Source: Lachnospiraceae bacterium
GTDB lineage: Bacteria; Bacillota_A; Clostridia; Lachnospirales; Lachnospiraceae
Direction of reading: 5' to 3'
NCBI GenBank assembly: GCA_009911175.1
Contig: QXWX01000013.1
Location: 39,518 to 103,517, forward strand
DNA length: 64,000 bases
Under the pieces are notes generated by a model. The model did not search any database. It saw only the letters and a list, made by a program, of their open reading frames with translations, and was not told the DNA's origin. The translations under genes and the position numbers were made by a program. Positions 27,880-42,849 of this stretch are shown here, in pieces. Positions within the stretch are counted from its first letter, which is position 1. Each line of letters opens with the position of its first letter.

Positions 27880-28863
27880 ATGAAAAAGATGAAACTTGGC
27901 AGCACAGGTACGGATATCTCAAGAATGGGCCTTGGTACATGGTCCATCGGCGGCGGCCCGGCATGGGGCGGCGACCATGATCTGAAGGTGGTTGTGGATC
28001 TGATCCGGGAATGCCCGAAGTTAGGCGTCAATCTGATCGATACCGCGCCTGGATACAACTTTGGAAACAGCGAGAAGATCGTAGGAAAAGCGCTGGAAGG
28101 GATGAAACGCGAGGATGTTGTGATCATCACGAAGTGCGGGATCATCTGGAACGACAGGAAGGGAAGCCTGTTCAACAAAGTAGGAGACACACAGCTTTAC
28201 AAAAACCTTTCCAGGGAGTCCATCCTGGAAGAGATCGACCAGAGCCTGGAGCGTCTCGGCACAGACTACATTGATGTATATATGACTCACTGGCAGGCAG
28301 TGGAGCCGTATTTCACACCGATCTCAGAGACCATGGAGGTACTCAACGAGCTGAAAGCACAGGGTAAGATCCGGGCCATCGGCGCTGCCAATGTAGATGT
28401 AAACCATATCAAAGAATACTTAAAGTATGGCTCGCTGGATATCGTACAGGCAAAATACAGCATTCTGGACCGTGCAATTGAAGAAGACCTGCTTCCGGTC
28501 TGCAAGGAAAACAATGTTACGATCCAGGCGTACTCTCCGCTGGAAATGGGACTCTTAAGCGGCGCGCTTCCGAGAGATTACAAGCCGGTAGGGGCACAGA
28601 TCCCGAAGAAATGGTTCCAGCCGGACAACATGCAGAAGGCAATGGATATGATGGATCAGTGGAAACCGCTCTGCGAGAAATACGACTGCGCCATCGCAAA
28701 CCTGGCGCTTGCATGGATTCTTGCGCAGGGAGAATTTATCAATCTGCTCAGCGGATCTACGACAACAGAGCAGATTGCGGAAAACATCAAATCCGCGGAG
28801 CTCGAATTAGAGCCGGAAGATGTTGCATACATGCGCAAGCTGGCAGAGGATATTGATAAATAA
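27880..28863 (+). CDS. Aldo/keto reductase
   Basis: A 327-residue (beta/alpha)8 NAD(P)H oxidoreductase. The catalytic tetrad of the family is visible: Asp in NLIDTAPGY, Tyr in APGYNFGNSE, Lys in VIITKCG and His in YMTHWQA. The C-terminal coenzyme-binding part has LLSGSTTTEQIAENI. It would reduce or oxidise an aldehyde or ketone of the pathway. ATG is preceded by AGAAAGGAA. It ends the operon; a GGTCTGGCC/GGCCAGGCC hairpin (28880-28901) follows. Confidence 0.92.
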   Translation: MKKMKLGSTGTDISRMGLGTWSIGGGPAWGGDHDLKVVVDLIRECPKLGVNLIDTAPGYNFGNSEKIVGKALEGMKREDVVIITKCGIIWNDRKGSLFNKVGDTQLYKNLSRESILEEIDQSLERLGTDYIDVYMTHWQAVEPYFTPISETMEVLNELKAQGKIRAIGAANVDVNHIKEYLKYGSLDIVQAKYSILDRAIEEDLLPVCKENNVTIQAYSPLEMGLLSGALPRDYKPVGAQIPKKWFQPDNMQKAMDMMDQWKPLCEKYDCAIANLALAWILAQGEFINLLSGSTTTEQIAENIKSAELELEPEDVAYMRKLAEDIDK

Positions 28864-28879
28864 ATGTTGAGATACTTAC

Positions 28880-28905
28880 GGTCTGGCCTTCTGGCCAGGC
28901 CGATT
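28880..28905 (+). terminator. Weak terminator after the aldo/keto reductase gene
   Basis: A nine-base-pair stem (28880-28888 with 28893-28901, one G-U pair) with a TTCT loop is followed by only four T residues. Probably attenuates read-through into the DeoR gene. Confidence 0.5.
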
Positions 28906-29030
28906 TTAAAAAGCGGGCCGTTGTGTTGGATACACAGGCAAACAGGCGGCGCACCGCTTCTTGTCTGTCTTTCAAAGACGAAAAAATGCACATTTTCGAG
29001 CAGGGGATGTGAATTTTGAAGGAGGTAAAA

Positions 29031-29888
29031 ATGCTTTCAAAGGAAAAAAACCTTGCAAATACTAAAGAGGCTGGTATATTATTAGATAGAGAGGCCTTGG
29101 GTATTGAGGACGAGGAAAGGGAAGAAAGCATGTCGAGTAAAGAAAGGCTGATGGTGATCAGACAGAGTATCCAGAATATGAAGAAGGTATCGGTCGCGGA
29201 GCTGAGCAAGCAGTGCGCCGTGACTGAGGAGACGATACGGCGGGATCTGGATAAGCTGGAGCTGGAAGGAGTTGTGACCAGGATTCACGGCGGCGCGATC
29301 TGGAACGCGGATGTTCAGAAGGAAAATGTGCATTTTTATAAGCGTTTGACAAAGCATCTGAAGGAAAAGCAGAACATTGCGCGCAAGACCGCCGCATTGC
29401 TGGAAGGCAAGAATACGATCATTGCAGACTCCAGTACAACTGTCGTGGAAGCGCTGAAGCTGATACCGGATAACCGTGATGTGACGATCGTGACCAATTC
29501 CACGGAGGTATTCCGGGAATTTCAGCAGTCTTCTTTTAATATTATTTCGACAGGCGGAGAATTTAATAAAAAATCTTTGTCGCTGCAGGGGCAGCTGGCA
29601 AAAACAAATATAACCAAGTATAACGTGAGCATCGCTCTGATCAGCTGCAAGAGCCTGAACATTGAAAAGGGTGTCCTGGACTCCAATGAGAGCGAGGCGG
29701 AGATCAAAAAGCTGATGCTGGAGCAGGCGGAGGAGGTTGCGCTCCTCGCCGACCATTCCAAATTCGACCAGACCGCGTTTGTGTGCCTGACAGATCTGGA
29801 AAGTGTGAATTATATCATCACGGACAGACGTCCGGGCGACACATGGATCCGATACTGCGAAGAAAACGGAATCCGGTTGATCTACTGA
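29031..29888 (+). CDS. DeoR family repressor, likely regulator of the catabolic island
   Basis: A 285-residue regulator. The helix-turn-helix is KVSVAELSKQCAVTEETIRR with DLDKLELEGVVTRIHGGA after it (about 52-93). The C-terminal DeoRC sugar-phosphate sensor has IIADSSTTVVEAL, TNSTEVFREFQ, STGGEFNKKSLSLQG and LLADHSKFDQTAF. It has about 33 residues before the usual DeoR start (an internal ATG at 29130). I prefer 29031 because AAGGAGG lies seven bases ahead. Located between two units that share an operator-like box, it is the natural candidate to bind it, released by a phosphorylated pathway intermediate. Confidence 0.9.
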   Translation: MLSKEKNLANTKEAGILLDREALGIEDEEREESMSSKERLMVIRQSIQNMKKVSVAELSKQCAVTEETIRRDLDKLELEGVVTRIHGGAIWNADVQKENVHFYKRLTKHLKEKQNIARKTAALLEGKNTIIADSSTTVVEALKLIPDNRDVTIVTNSTEVFREFQQSSFNIISTGGEFNKKSLSLQGQLAKTNITKYNVSIALISCKSLNIEKGVLDSNESEAEIKKLMLEQAEEVALLADHSKFDQTAFVCLTDLESVNYIITDRRPGDTWIRYCEENGIRLIY

Positions 29889-29909
29889 TAGATGGAATCG
29901 CTCCTGAAC

Positions 29910-29955
29910 GGGGCCGCTGTAAACAGAGTATTCTGTGAGCAGCGGCCCCTTTTTT
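29910..29955 (+). terminator. Rho-independent terminator after the DeoR gene
   Basis: GGGGCCGCTG (29910-29919) pairs with CAGCGGCCCC (29940-29949), followed by TTTTTT. Confidence 0.85.
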
Positions 29956-30038
29956 CTTTTTCATTTTTAAATCACACACCCGCTCTTTCTGTTTCGAAGT
30001 GAAATCTGTAATTGATTTTTGTTTGTCTTTACAAAATA

Positions 30039-30171
30039 CTTTAAAACAAAGATATAAATAGTAAAACAAAAAAATATTACATAAAAATCTGCGTATAAAA
30101 TTAGATAAAACAACCAAAAATCTTTGAAATAAAGAAAACGGATTGACAATTATCAAATGATAATGTAAAAT
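30039..30171 (+). promoter_or_regulatory. Operator and promoter of the DAACS symporter gene
   Basis: TTGACA (30143-30148) and TAAAAT (30166-30171) are spaced 17 bp. The box CTTTGAAATAAAGAAAAC (30122-30139) sits three bases before the -35, exactly as in the 21198 copy, and a second version CTTTAAAACAAAGATA is at 30039-30054. The remaining leader (30172-30441, about 270 nt) is purine-rich and has no structure I recognise. Confidence 0.75.
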
Positions 30172-30441
30172 GAAATACATAAAATTAGTGCGTTATTTAC
30201 AATAAAGAGCTAAAAATAAGTGTTGAAAGGGGGAAAGAGCACAAAATATTCGAATCCCAAATTATTTGAGTTTACAAGAAGGGTTCTGTATGCGATTGGG
30301 TGCAGAAACAAAAAAACAAAGAAAATCAGCAATTGAGAAGGGGAAGGCAGATGGGAAGCAATGTTCCGGCCTTCCGATGATGAGACGCCGAAACAAATGT
30401 GAGGGGCACAGCCTTAAGAAAACCAGGAGGATAGAAACACT

Positions 30442-33148
<2,707 letters not shown>

Positions 33149-33215
33149 GGAACTGAAAAAAGAAGCCATGCATAAAATCGGCCGGGAGTCAGTTCTGCAG
33201 ATACAGATATAGATG

Positions 33216-33321
33216 AGAGCTGTCGGAAAATGACTGTATACCTGCTGTCTATTGCCGGGATTTACAAAATCTCGCAGCAATAGGCGGCGGGCAAACAGCG
33301 TGTTTCGACAGCTCTTTTTTA
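33216..33321 (+). terminator. Long hairpin with terminator end after enolase
   Basis: AGAGCTGTCGGAAA (33216-33229) pairs with TTTCGACAGCTCT (33303-33315) and runs into TTTTTT. An inner imperfect stem (CTATTGC with GCAATAG) closes on a GATTTACAAAATC loop. The size (about 100 nt) is large for a terminator, so it may be a folded repeat serving as one. Confidence 0.65.
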
Positions 33322-33366
33322 CATGTGGAAATTTTTTTCTATTACGCTGTTACGGCGATCTTATAA

Positions 33367-33395
33367 TTGAAAGCCCGCAGATCATATGATAAAAT
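33367..33395 (+). promoter_or_regulatory. Promoter for the 590-residue helical protein gene
   Basis: TTGAAA (33367-33372) and TAAAAT (33390-33395), spacer 17 bp, 80 bp before the ATG at 33475. Confidence 0.65.
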
Positions 33396-33474
33396 GGATT
33401 CTATGAGAATACATGGCAGATAAAAATCACATGACATTGGTACTGCGCCATGTGATACAAAAGGAGCTAAAGAG

Positions 33475-35247
33475 ATGAACCTTACGGAATTTATGAAGAA
33501 AGTGGATCAGATATCCGGGAGTATGCCGGCAGAGAATATTTCCGCATTCCTGCACGATTATGCGCGCGGTATCCCGGAGTACAAAAGGGATGAATTTCTC
33601 GAACGGCTGTCCTTTTTCAAAGGGGAGAATGTGAATCCGGATTATGCAGAGAAGCAGGATAACCTGAACAAAGAGCAATTAAAGCAGGAAGTGAAAAAGA
33701 TCCGGAAGCAGCTGGAGATGATCGACAGCGGTGAGCTGATGCTGATCGAAGTGCTGAATGAACAGTACAATGAATGGTATGACAGCTCCGACGAAGAATA
33801 TTTTTATAAGGATCCGGACTATATTGGGGAGGCGATTCAGAAAGCCTGCGGCCTTTTGCATGCCTGTGTGGACAGCGAGCTGTATGAGGAGGGGTATGGG
33901 TTGGCGGACCTTCTGCTGCTGATGCATGTAGAAGTGAACGGAGAGTTCGGCGGGGAAGACTTCAAGCTGCGGGATCTGGAATATCACAGCATCATTACGC
34001 TGGATTATGAAAAATTTGTCTTAGAAGCGCTGCTGGCCGCCTACTGGGGAAACGCGCCGGAGGAGAGGCCCAACGAGCTCTATTGGATGCTGGTCAATGC
34101 CGCTTCGAGGGAAGTGACTCTGGAAAAGCTGATGCAGCAGAGCAAAAAGGAGCTGGATCAGTTCCAGGAATTTTTGAAATTATGGATTGACTATCTGGGA
34201 CAGAGGGGGGACCGGGTGGCAGAGCGGTTCCTGGAGGAAGCGGTTTCCCTGGCGGATGATCCGGGAGCGCTGCTGTGCGCGGCCAGAAAATATACGGATC
34301 TGCATCCGGGCTTATACGTGCAGGCTCTGGAAAAATATAAAGCGGCCGGACAGCCGGAGGAAGGGCTGACGATCGGAAAAGAGGCTTTGGAGCGGATCCG
34401 GCCCTGCTATCAGATCCGGAGCAGAGCGGCGCTTTTGACAGCAGAAGCCGCCCTGACGCAAAATGACCGGGAGAGTGCGGAGCAATGCTGGCTTGAGGCA
34501 TTTCGTTCGGACAGCAGCATCGAAAATTATCTGCGGCTGGTCCTGGAATGCGAGGAGGCCGATCGTTACAGGAACGAGGCGGAACAGATCTATACAAAGC
34601 TGCTTTCCAACCCGGCAAAAATAAAGGACGGGCAGTACCAGTCCGGGGAGAGAAAGGAGAACCGGCCGGAACGAAGGACCTGCGGTTCCCTGCTGTTTTT
34701 TGACGGGAAATTCCGGCAGGTGATCGAAACCTGTATGGATGATAAATATGCGCTGGGATGGACGGGGACATTCATGAAGGAAGGCATGGCGCTGTTCTTC
34801 CTGTACCTCTATGACGGAGAGGAGCTGCCGGAGGGCTGCAGGGAAATGCTCCGCAAATATGTTTCATCCGTGGAATTCAGGGCGGAAGCATATCTGAATG
34901 GCACAGGACGCGGCACAAAAGAGGACGATCAGACATTTTTCTGGGAGCGATTCCGGAAATGGCGGACGAATATCCATGCTTCGGAGGAGGAGATTGAAGC
35001 CATCCTGGAGCGGCTGGAAAAATGGACCCAGATGCGGGTGGAAGGGATCATGGAGAAGAGTCACAGGAACTATTACGGCGAATGCGCGGCTTTTGCGGCC
35101 GCATTGGGGGAAGTCCGGGAGTCCAGGGGCGAGCTGTGGGCAAAGGCAAAGGTCATGGAAGAATATCGGAGCCAATATTCCAGACGGACCGCATTTCACC
35201 AGGAGCTTCGGGCATACGGGATGGCAGATACCAGAAAAAGCAGATGA
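33475..35247 (+). CDS. Uncharacterised alpha-helical protein (590 residues)
   Basis: I do not recognise the family. The protein is cytosolic (no signal or membrane helix), acidic, and almost entirely predicted helix. Residues about 55-80 look like a short coiled coil (KEQLKQEVKKIRKQLEMI). About 230-370 looks like an alpha-solenoid of TPR-like pairs (ALEKYKAAGQPEEGL, EQCWLEAFRSDSSIENYL). An acidic patch DSSDEEYFYKDPD lies near 103-115. ATG follows AAGGAGC. The gene ends 37 bases before an AraC regulator gene and may be cotranscribed with it. A scaffold or protein-interaction role is inference only. Confidence 0.75.
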   Translation: MNLTEFMKKVDQISGSMPAENISAFLHDYARGIPEYKRDEFLERLSFFKGENVNPDYAEKQDNLNKEQLKQEVKKIRKQLEMIDSGELMLIEVLNEQYNEWYDSSDEEYFYKDPDYIGEAIQKACGLLHACVDSELYEEGYGLADLLLLMHVEVNGEFGGEDFKLRDLEYHSIITLDYEKFVLEALLAAYWGNAPEERPNELYWMLVNAASREVTLEKLMQQSKKELDQFQEFLKLWIDYLGQRGDRVAERFLEEAVSLADDPGALLCAARKYTDLHPGLYVQALEKYKAAGQPEEGLTIGKEALERIRPCYQIRSRAALLTAEAALTQNDRESAEQCWLEAFRSDSSIENYLRLVLECEEADRYRNEAEQIYTKLLSNPAKIKDGQYQSGERKENRPERRTCGSLLFFDGKFRQVIETCMDDKYALGWTGTFMKEGMALFFLYLYDGEELPEGCREMLRKYVSSVEFRAEAYLNGTGRGTKEDDQTFFWERFRKWRTNIHASEEEIEAILERLEKWTQMRVEGIMEKSHRNYYGECAAFAAALGEVRESRGELWAKAKVMEEYRSQYSRRTAFHQELRAYGMADTRKSR

Positions 35248-35284
35248 AGTTCTGCTGCGGATGAAAAAAGGAAAGGGATATCCT

Positions 35285-36232
35285 ATGAGCAAAAGGAAAA
35301 AACCCAAAATGGAGTTTCGGTACTATAAGATGCCGGAAGGGAGCCCGATTCTGGCCTTGCTGGGCGAGAAGTGGCTGCAGTCCTATGGCCGGGATGTAGA
35401 TTTTCTACATTTTCATAATTTTCTGGAGATTGGGTACTGCTACGGCGGGCAGGGAGATATGGTGCTTGGGGAGCAGAACCTGAGATTTAAGGCCAGCCAG
35501 TTTACCGTGATACCGAAGAATTATCCCCATACGACCAACAGTGACCCGGGCACGTTCAGCCAGTGGGAGTATCTGTTTGTGGATGTGGAAGGTTTCCTGC
35601 GGGAACACAATGGGGGGGGCACCCCCATGAGAACAGAACGTATGATCCAGAAGATCAATTCCCGTGCCTTTCTTGTAAACGTAAAAGAATTTCCTGGGAT
35701 TGCAAAGCTGATCCGGCAGCTCCTGGAGATTATGCGGGAGACAAAGGAGTACTATCTGGAAGAGGCAAAAGGGATCCTGACTGCGCTTCTGATCAACATT
35801 GCACGGGAAAACCATATCGAAGAACCGGAATATGAGGAAAATGAGGAATTGGAGGGGAATGTGACAATTCCCATCTCGCGTGCCCTGGATTACATCACCC
35901 TCCACTATATGGAGCCGCTTAAGATAGGAGAGCTGGCGGACTGGAGCCATATGAGCGAGACGCATTTCCGGAGAATTTTTTCTGCGTATATGAAAATGAG
36001 CCCTCTGGAATATATCAATCTGGTACGGGTGCGGACGGCCTGCGAGTATTTGAAAAAAACAGACGTTCCGGTATCCGATATCGCGCATAAATGCGGCTTT
36101 AACACCCTGTCCACGTTTAACCGGAACTTTAAGCAGATCATGGGTTCCGCGCCCTATGAGTGGCGGAAGCGCCCGGAAAATTTCGAGCAGCAGCTTTTGA
36201 AGTTCCAGATTCATTCGGAGGCTGGCTGGTAA
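35285..36232 (+). CDS. AraC family transcriptional regulator with a G8 tract
   Basis: A 315-residue regulator: cupin-type sensor domain (about 20-140; FHNFLEIGYCYGGQGDMVLG, FTVIPKNYPHTT) and two C-terminal helix-turn-helix motifs (LKIGELADWSHMSETHFRRI and VSDIAHKCGFNTLSTFNRN). The ATG at 35285 is preceded by AAAGGAAAGGG; the much longer frame from 34898 lies inside the preceding gene and is not used. An uninterrupted run of eight G (35612-35619), followed by a C-rich stretch, sits in the sensor domain and encodes Gly-Gly-Gly; gain or loss of a base would truncate the protein. It converges on the lacZ-type gene. Confidence 0.92.
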   Translation: MSKRKKPKMEFRYYKMPEGSPILALLGEKWLQSYGRDVDFLHFHNFLEIGYCYGGQGDMVLGEQNLRFKASQFTVIPKNYPHTTNSDPGTFSQWEYLFVDVEGFLREHNGGGTPMRTERMIQKINSRAFLVNVKEFPGIAKLIRQLLEIMRETKEYYLEEAKGILTALLINIARENHIEEPEYEENEELEGNVTIPISRALDYITLHYMEPLKIGELADWSHMSETHFRRIFSAYMKMSPLEYINLVRVRTACEYLKKTDVPVSDIAHKCGFNTLSTFNRNFKQIMGSAPYEWRKRPENFEQQLLKFQIHSEAGW

Positions 36233-36285
36233 AGCTGACAGATCAGTCTGTATCGGAGGAGATTGCGGAATATGAAAAAATAGAA

Positions 36286-36322
36286 AAGGGGCCGCCGGGT
36301 TATTTCCCGGCAGCCCCTTTTT
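36286..36322. terminator. Bidirectional terminator between AraC and lacZ-type genes
   Basis: AAGGGGCCGCCGGG pairs with CCCGGCAGCCCCTT across a short TTATTT loop. T-run to the right and A-run to the left allow use by both convergent genes. Confidence 0.75.
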
Positions 36323-36388
36323 CAGGACTCCTGATTTATAGCTGTCTTAAAGCAGCGTTTTCCGGAAGAAAGGACTACTTCCTATCGG

Positions 36389-40540
<4,152 letters not shown>

Positions 40541-40632
40541 CAGCGGAAAAACGTCTGTCTGCGCGCGGCTGACAAATGGGGCTTCCGCCGTGTGAGCGTT
40601 ATAGGAAGATACGACAGGGAGGATGAAAAGAG

Positions 40633-41145
40633 ATGTATGATTATGCGATTGTGAAACAGGTAAAAAGAAAGCCAAAAGCGATGACAGGAATCCTGCGGAA
40701 GGTAATGATCATTTTTGCGGTGGTCATCCTGCTGCTGGGGGTAACGATCTCCCAGGGGTTCATGCTTCCGGGATTTCTTCTGGTGGCGCTGTATTTCGGG
40801 TATGATGTCTACAGCCAGAAGGAATACGAATACCGGCTGGAGAGCGGAAGGCTGACCATTGATGTCATTCTGGGGAAGCGCTACCGCAAGACCGCTCATA
40901 TCCTGGAGCTGTCGGAGATGGAGGTGACCGCGCCGAACCGCCACGAGGCTGTGGCAAAGTACCGCAGGGACGCAGGCGGGGTGAAACTTCCCAAGTATGA
41001 TTATACGTCCTATGAGGAGGATACGCCTTATTTTACGATGATCGCCATAGAAAACCGGACGAAGATCAAGCTTCTGCTGGACCTGGACGAGGAGATGCTC
41101 CAGACGCTGAAAAGGCTGTATCCGGAGCGGGTGTTTCTGGTGTGA
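40633..41145 (+). CDS. Membrane protein of unknown function, DUF6106-like
   Basis: A 170-residue protein with two adjacent membrane helices (about 22-40 and 43-60) and a soluble C-terminal domain (about 65-170) of predicted beta-strands (YRLESGRLTIDVILGKRYRK, FTMIAIENRTKIKLLLDLD). The layout recalls small DUF6106-type proteins of Clostridia; that link is from memory and weak. GGGAGG precedes the ATG. No functional clue from its neighbours. Confidence 0.65.
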   Translation: MYDYAIVKQVKRKPKAMTGILRKVMIIFAVVILLLGVTISQGFMLPGFLLVALYFGYDVYSQKEYEYRLESGRLTIDVILGKRYRKTAHILELSEMEVTAPNRHEAVAKYRRDAGGVKLPKYDYTSYEEDTPYFTMIAIENRTKIKLLLDLDEEMLQTLKRLYPERVFLV

Positions 41146-41161
41146 CGGAATATACGATATC

Positions 41162-41211
41162 AAAGAAAAAAACACAGGTTTCCTTACCTGGGAAATCTGT
41201 GTTTTTTCTTT
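41162..41211. terminator. Bidirectional terminator between convergent genes
   Basis: AAAGAAAAAACACAG pairs with CTGTGTTTTTTCTTT (41162-41211) with an inner TTTCC/GGAAA stem. A-tract and T-tract make it usable by the membrane protein gene and by the PucR-type gene on the other strand. Confidence 0.8.
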
Positions 41212-41226
41212 GATTGCCGCTTTTTA

Positions 41227-42453
41227 TCATCGGCCCTCCAATTCGCTCATGTAAAAACTGATCATCAGATGCATAAATGTATGAGGATCTCCGAGGGAGA
41301 CACCGGTCAGCTCTTCAATCTTATTGAGCCGGTACAGAAGCGTATTGCGGTGGATATGAAGGCTTTCCGCGGTTTCCGCCGTGCTGCGCAGGCTGTTGAT
41401 ATAGACCTGCAGGGTAGGCAGAAAGTCCGTGGAATGGGCTTTGTCATATGCCTGTACGTTTGCGATGACCGGAGACAGGTAATTGCTCCGGGGCATCTGC
41501 TCCGTGCGGGGAAGCAGGATCGCGGGCAGATAATAATCTTCGTAGTAGGCAATCCGATATCGGGGATTTAACCGGCTTCCCAGTCTCATCGCATCCTCGG
41601 CCTGCATCTGAAAGCTTGCCAGCTCCAGCAGATTGTCAAACGTATTGCTCACTCCGCAGTGGGCGTTGAATTTCTCCAAAATGGTATGGAACTGCTTTTC
41701 GGATGCTTCGGTATTTTTTGCGATATTCATATTGTACCGCAGGATCAGCAGAACATTGTGCTGGATTAAAGCAAGCTGGCAGGGGAAAAACTGCCGGATG
41801 GACTTTCGGATGTAGGAAAGCACATTTTTTTCATTGGTTTCATCCGTGCTGACCGCAACGACTTGATAGGGCGGCTCCAGACGGATGCCGGTGTCTTTAA
41901 ACCACAGTTCCAGCTGCTTTTTGGAATGGATCCGATGATGAAAGAGTTCCCCGGTCAGTGTTTTCAGATAGGTATAGCGCATGCTGCTTTCCGACTCCCG
42001 GTCCTTAAAGAAAAAAGCACAGGTGTTCTGGATGATCTCCATGGCTTTCATTTTGTCGGATGTGATCGGCGCGTCTTTGCAGTTCATGGTCACATAGCCT
42101 TCAATGATATCATTGACCCGGATGATACCCTGGATCTTGGGGGCGTCCTTGCAGGAGCCCCAGTCTACGATGTAAGGGGCTTCATTTTCATTGACGGACT
42201 GCATGATCCCTTCCTCATAAAGCTGTACGATCATATCCGTCTCATACCCCCGGTTTTCCAGAAGATAATCCCATTGATAATCCCCGGTTTTTGTCTGAGG
42301 GGAGATTCCCAGCACATTATACATAATATCCACCGCCAGGATCGGAACGCCTATGATCTCCCAGCAGATATCCAGTAATTCCTGGATATCGCCGGATGGC
42401 AGCGTCTTGAACATTTCTTCATATAACCGTAAAAAATCAACTGTATTTTCCAT
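41227..42453 (-). CDS. PucR/CdaR-type transcriptional regulator
   Basis: A 408-residue regulator. N-terminal part (about 1-150) looks like a GAF/PAS-type sensor (IIGVPILAVDIMYNVLGISP, IIRVNDIIEGYVTMNC). The middle is a GGDEF-like degenerate region, and the C-terminus has the PucR HTH: STAETAESLHIHRNTLLYRL then NKIEELTGVSLGDP (about 355-390). Regulators of this class activate purine, sugar-diacid or amino acid catabolism. It is divergent from the SDR/OYE fusion remnant, which may have been its target. Confidence 0.88.
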   Translation of the reverse strand: MENTVDFLRLYEEMFKTLPSGDIQELLDICWEIIGVPILAVDIMYNVLGISPQTKTGDYQWDYLLENRGYETDMIVQLYEEGIMQSVNENEAPYIVDWGSCKDAPKIQGIIRVNDIIEGYVTMNCKDAPITSDKMKAMEIIQNTCAFFFKDRESESSMRYTYLKTLTGELFHHRIHSKKQLELWFKDTGIRLEPPYQVVAVSTDETNEKNVLSYIRKSIRQFFPCQLALIQHNVLLILRYNMNIAKNTEASEKQFHTILEKFNAHCGVSNTFDNLLELASFQMQAEDAMRLGSRLNPRYRIAYYEDYYLPAILLPRTEQMPRSNYLSPVIANVQAYDKAHSTDFLPTLQVYINSLRSTAETAESLHIHRNTLLYRLNKIEELTGVSLGDPHTFMHLMISFYMSELEGR

Positions 42454-42737
42454 CGTTTAACCCTCTGTTTTCATAATTGCAGATTTTTATTCCCATGAAG
42501 CAATGAGCTAAGTTGTGAGAAATAACATAAATGCAAAATTATTATATAATAAACTTTATGATAATTCATTATTATTTTATGGGAATTTTTTAGAATTATT
42601 TTGTCTGAGCTTCATGGATGATGCATATTGAATAAAAAATAGATTTGAAACATTAAAAAAATATCGTAATCTACAAAAATGGAAAAGGCAGTAAATTGTG
42701 CAGACGCACAAAATGAGGGCGCTTTTTTCGGAATAGT

Positions 42738-42771
42738 ACCCGATGAAAAACGGGTGATATTGTCATATAAT
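42738..42771 (+). promoter_or_regulatory. -10 element and inverted repeat upstream of the SDR/OYE remnant
   Basis: TATAAT at 42766-42771 lies 11 bases after an inverted repeat ACCCG(N8)CGGGT (42738-42755), which overlaps the -35 region. No clear -35 hexamer is present, as expected of an activator- or repressor-controlled promoter. The rest of 42454-42849 is AT-rich; the minus-strand promoter of the PucR-type gene must also be there. Confidence 0.45.
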
Positions 42772-42849
42772 GCATTTAACAAAGAAAAAGCGCTTTCGTG
42801 GTTGAACAGTAGATCTACGGGAGCGGACGGATAGAAGGAGGATAAGAAT

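Noticed and set aside
29031..29129. DeoR start at the internal ATG 29130, giving the usual family length
   Set aside because: Upstream ATG 29031 has a perfect AAGGAGG at good distance and the frame is open; the internal start remains a minor alternative.
33216..33321. Third MITE after the enolase gene
   Set aside because: Inverted ends are present but there is no flanking target duplication and a T-run follows, so a long terminator is more likely.
34898..35284. N-terminal extension of the AraC regulator frame
   Set aside because: Lies inside the preceding 590-residue protein gene in another frame; the ATG at 35285 has a proper ribosome site.
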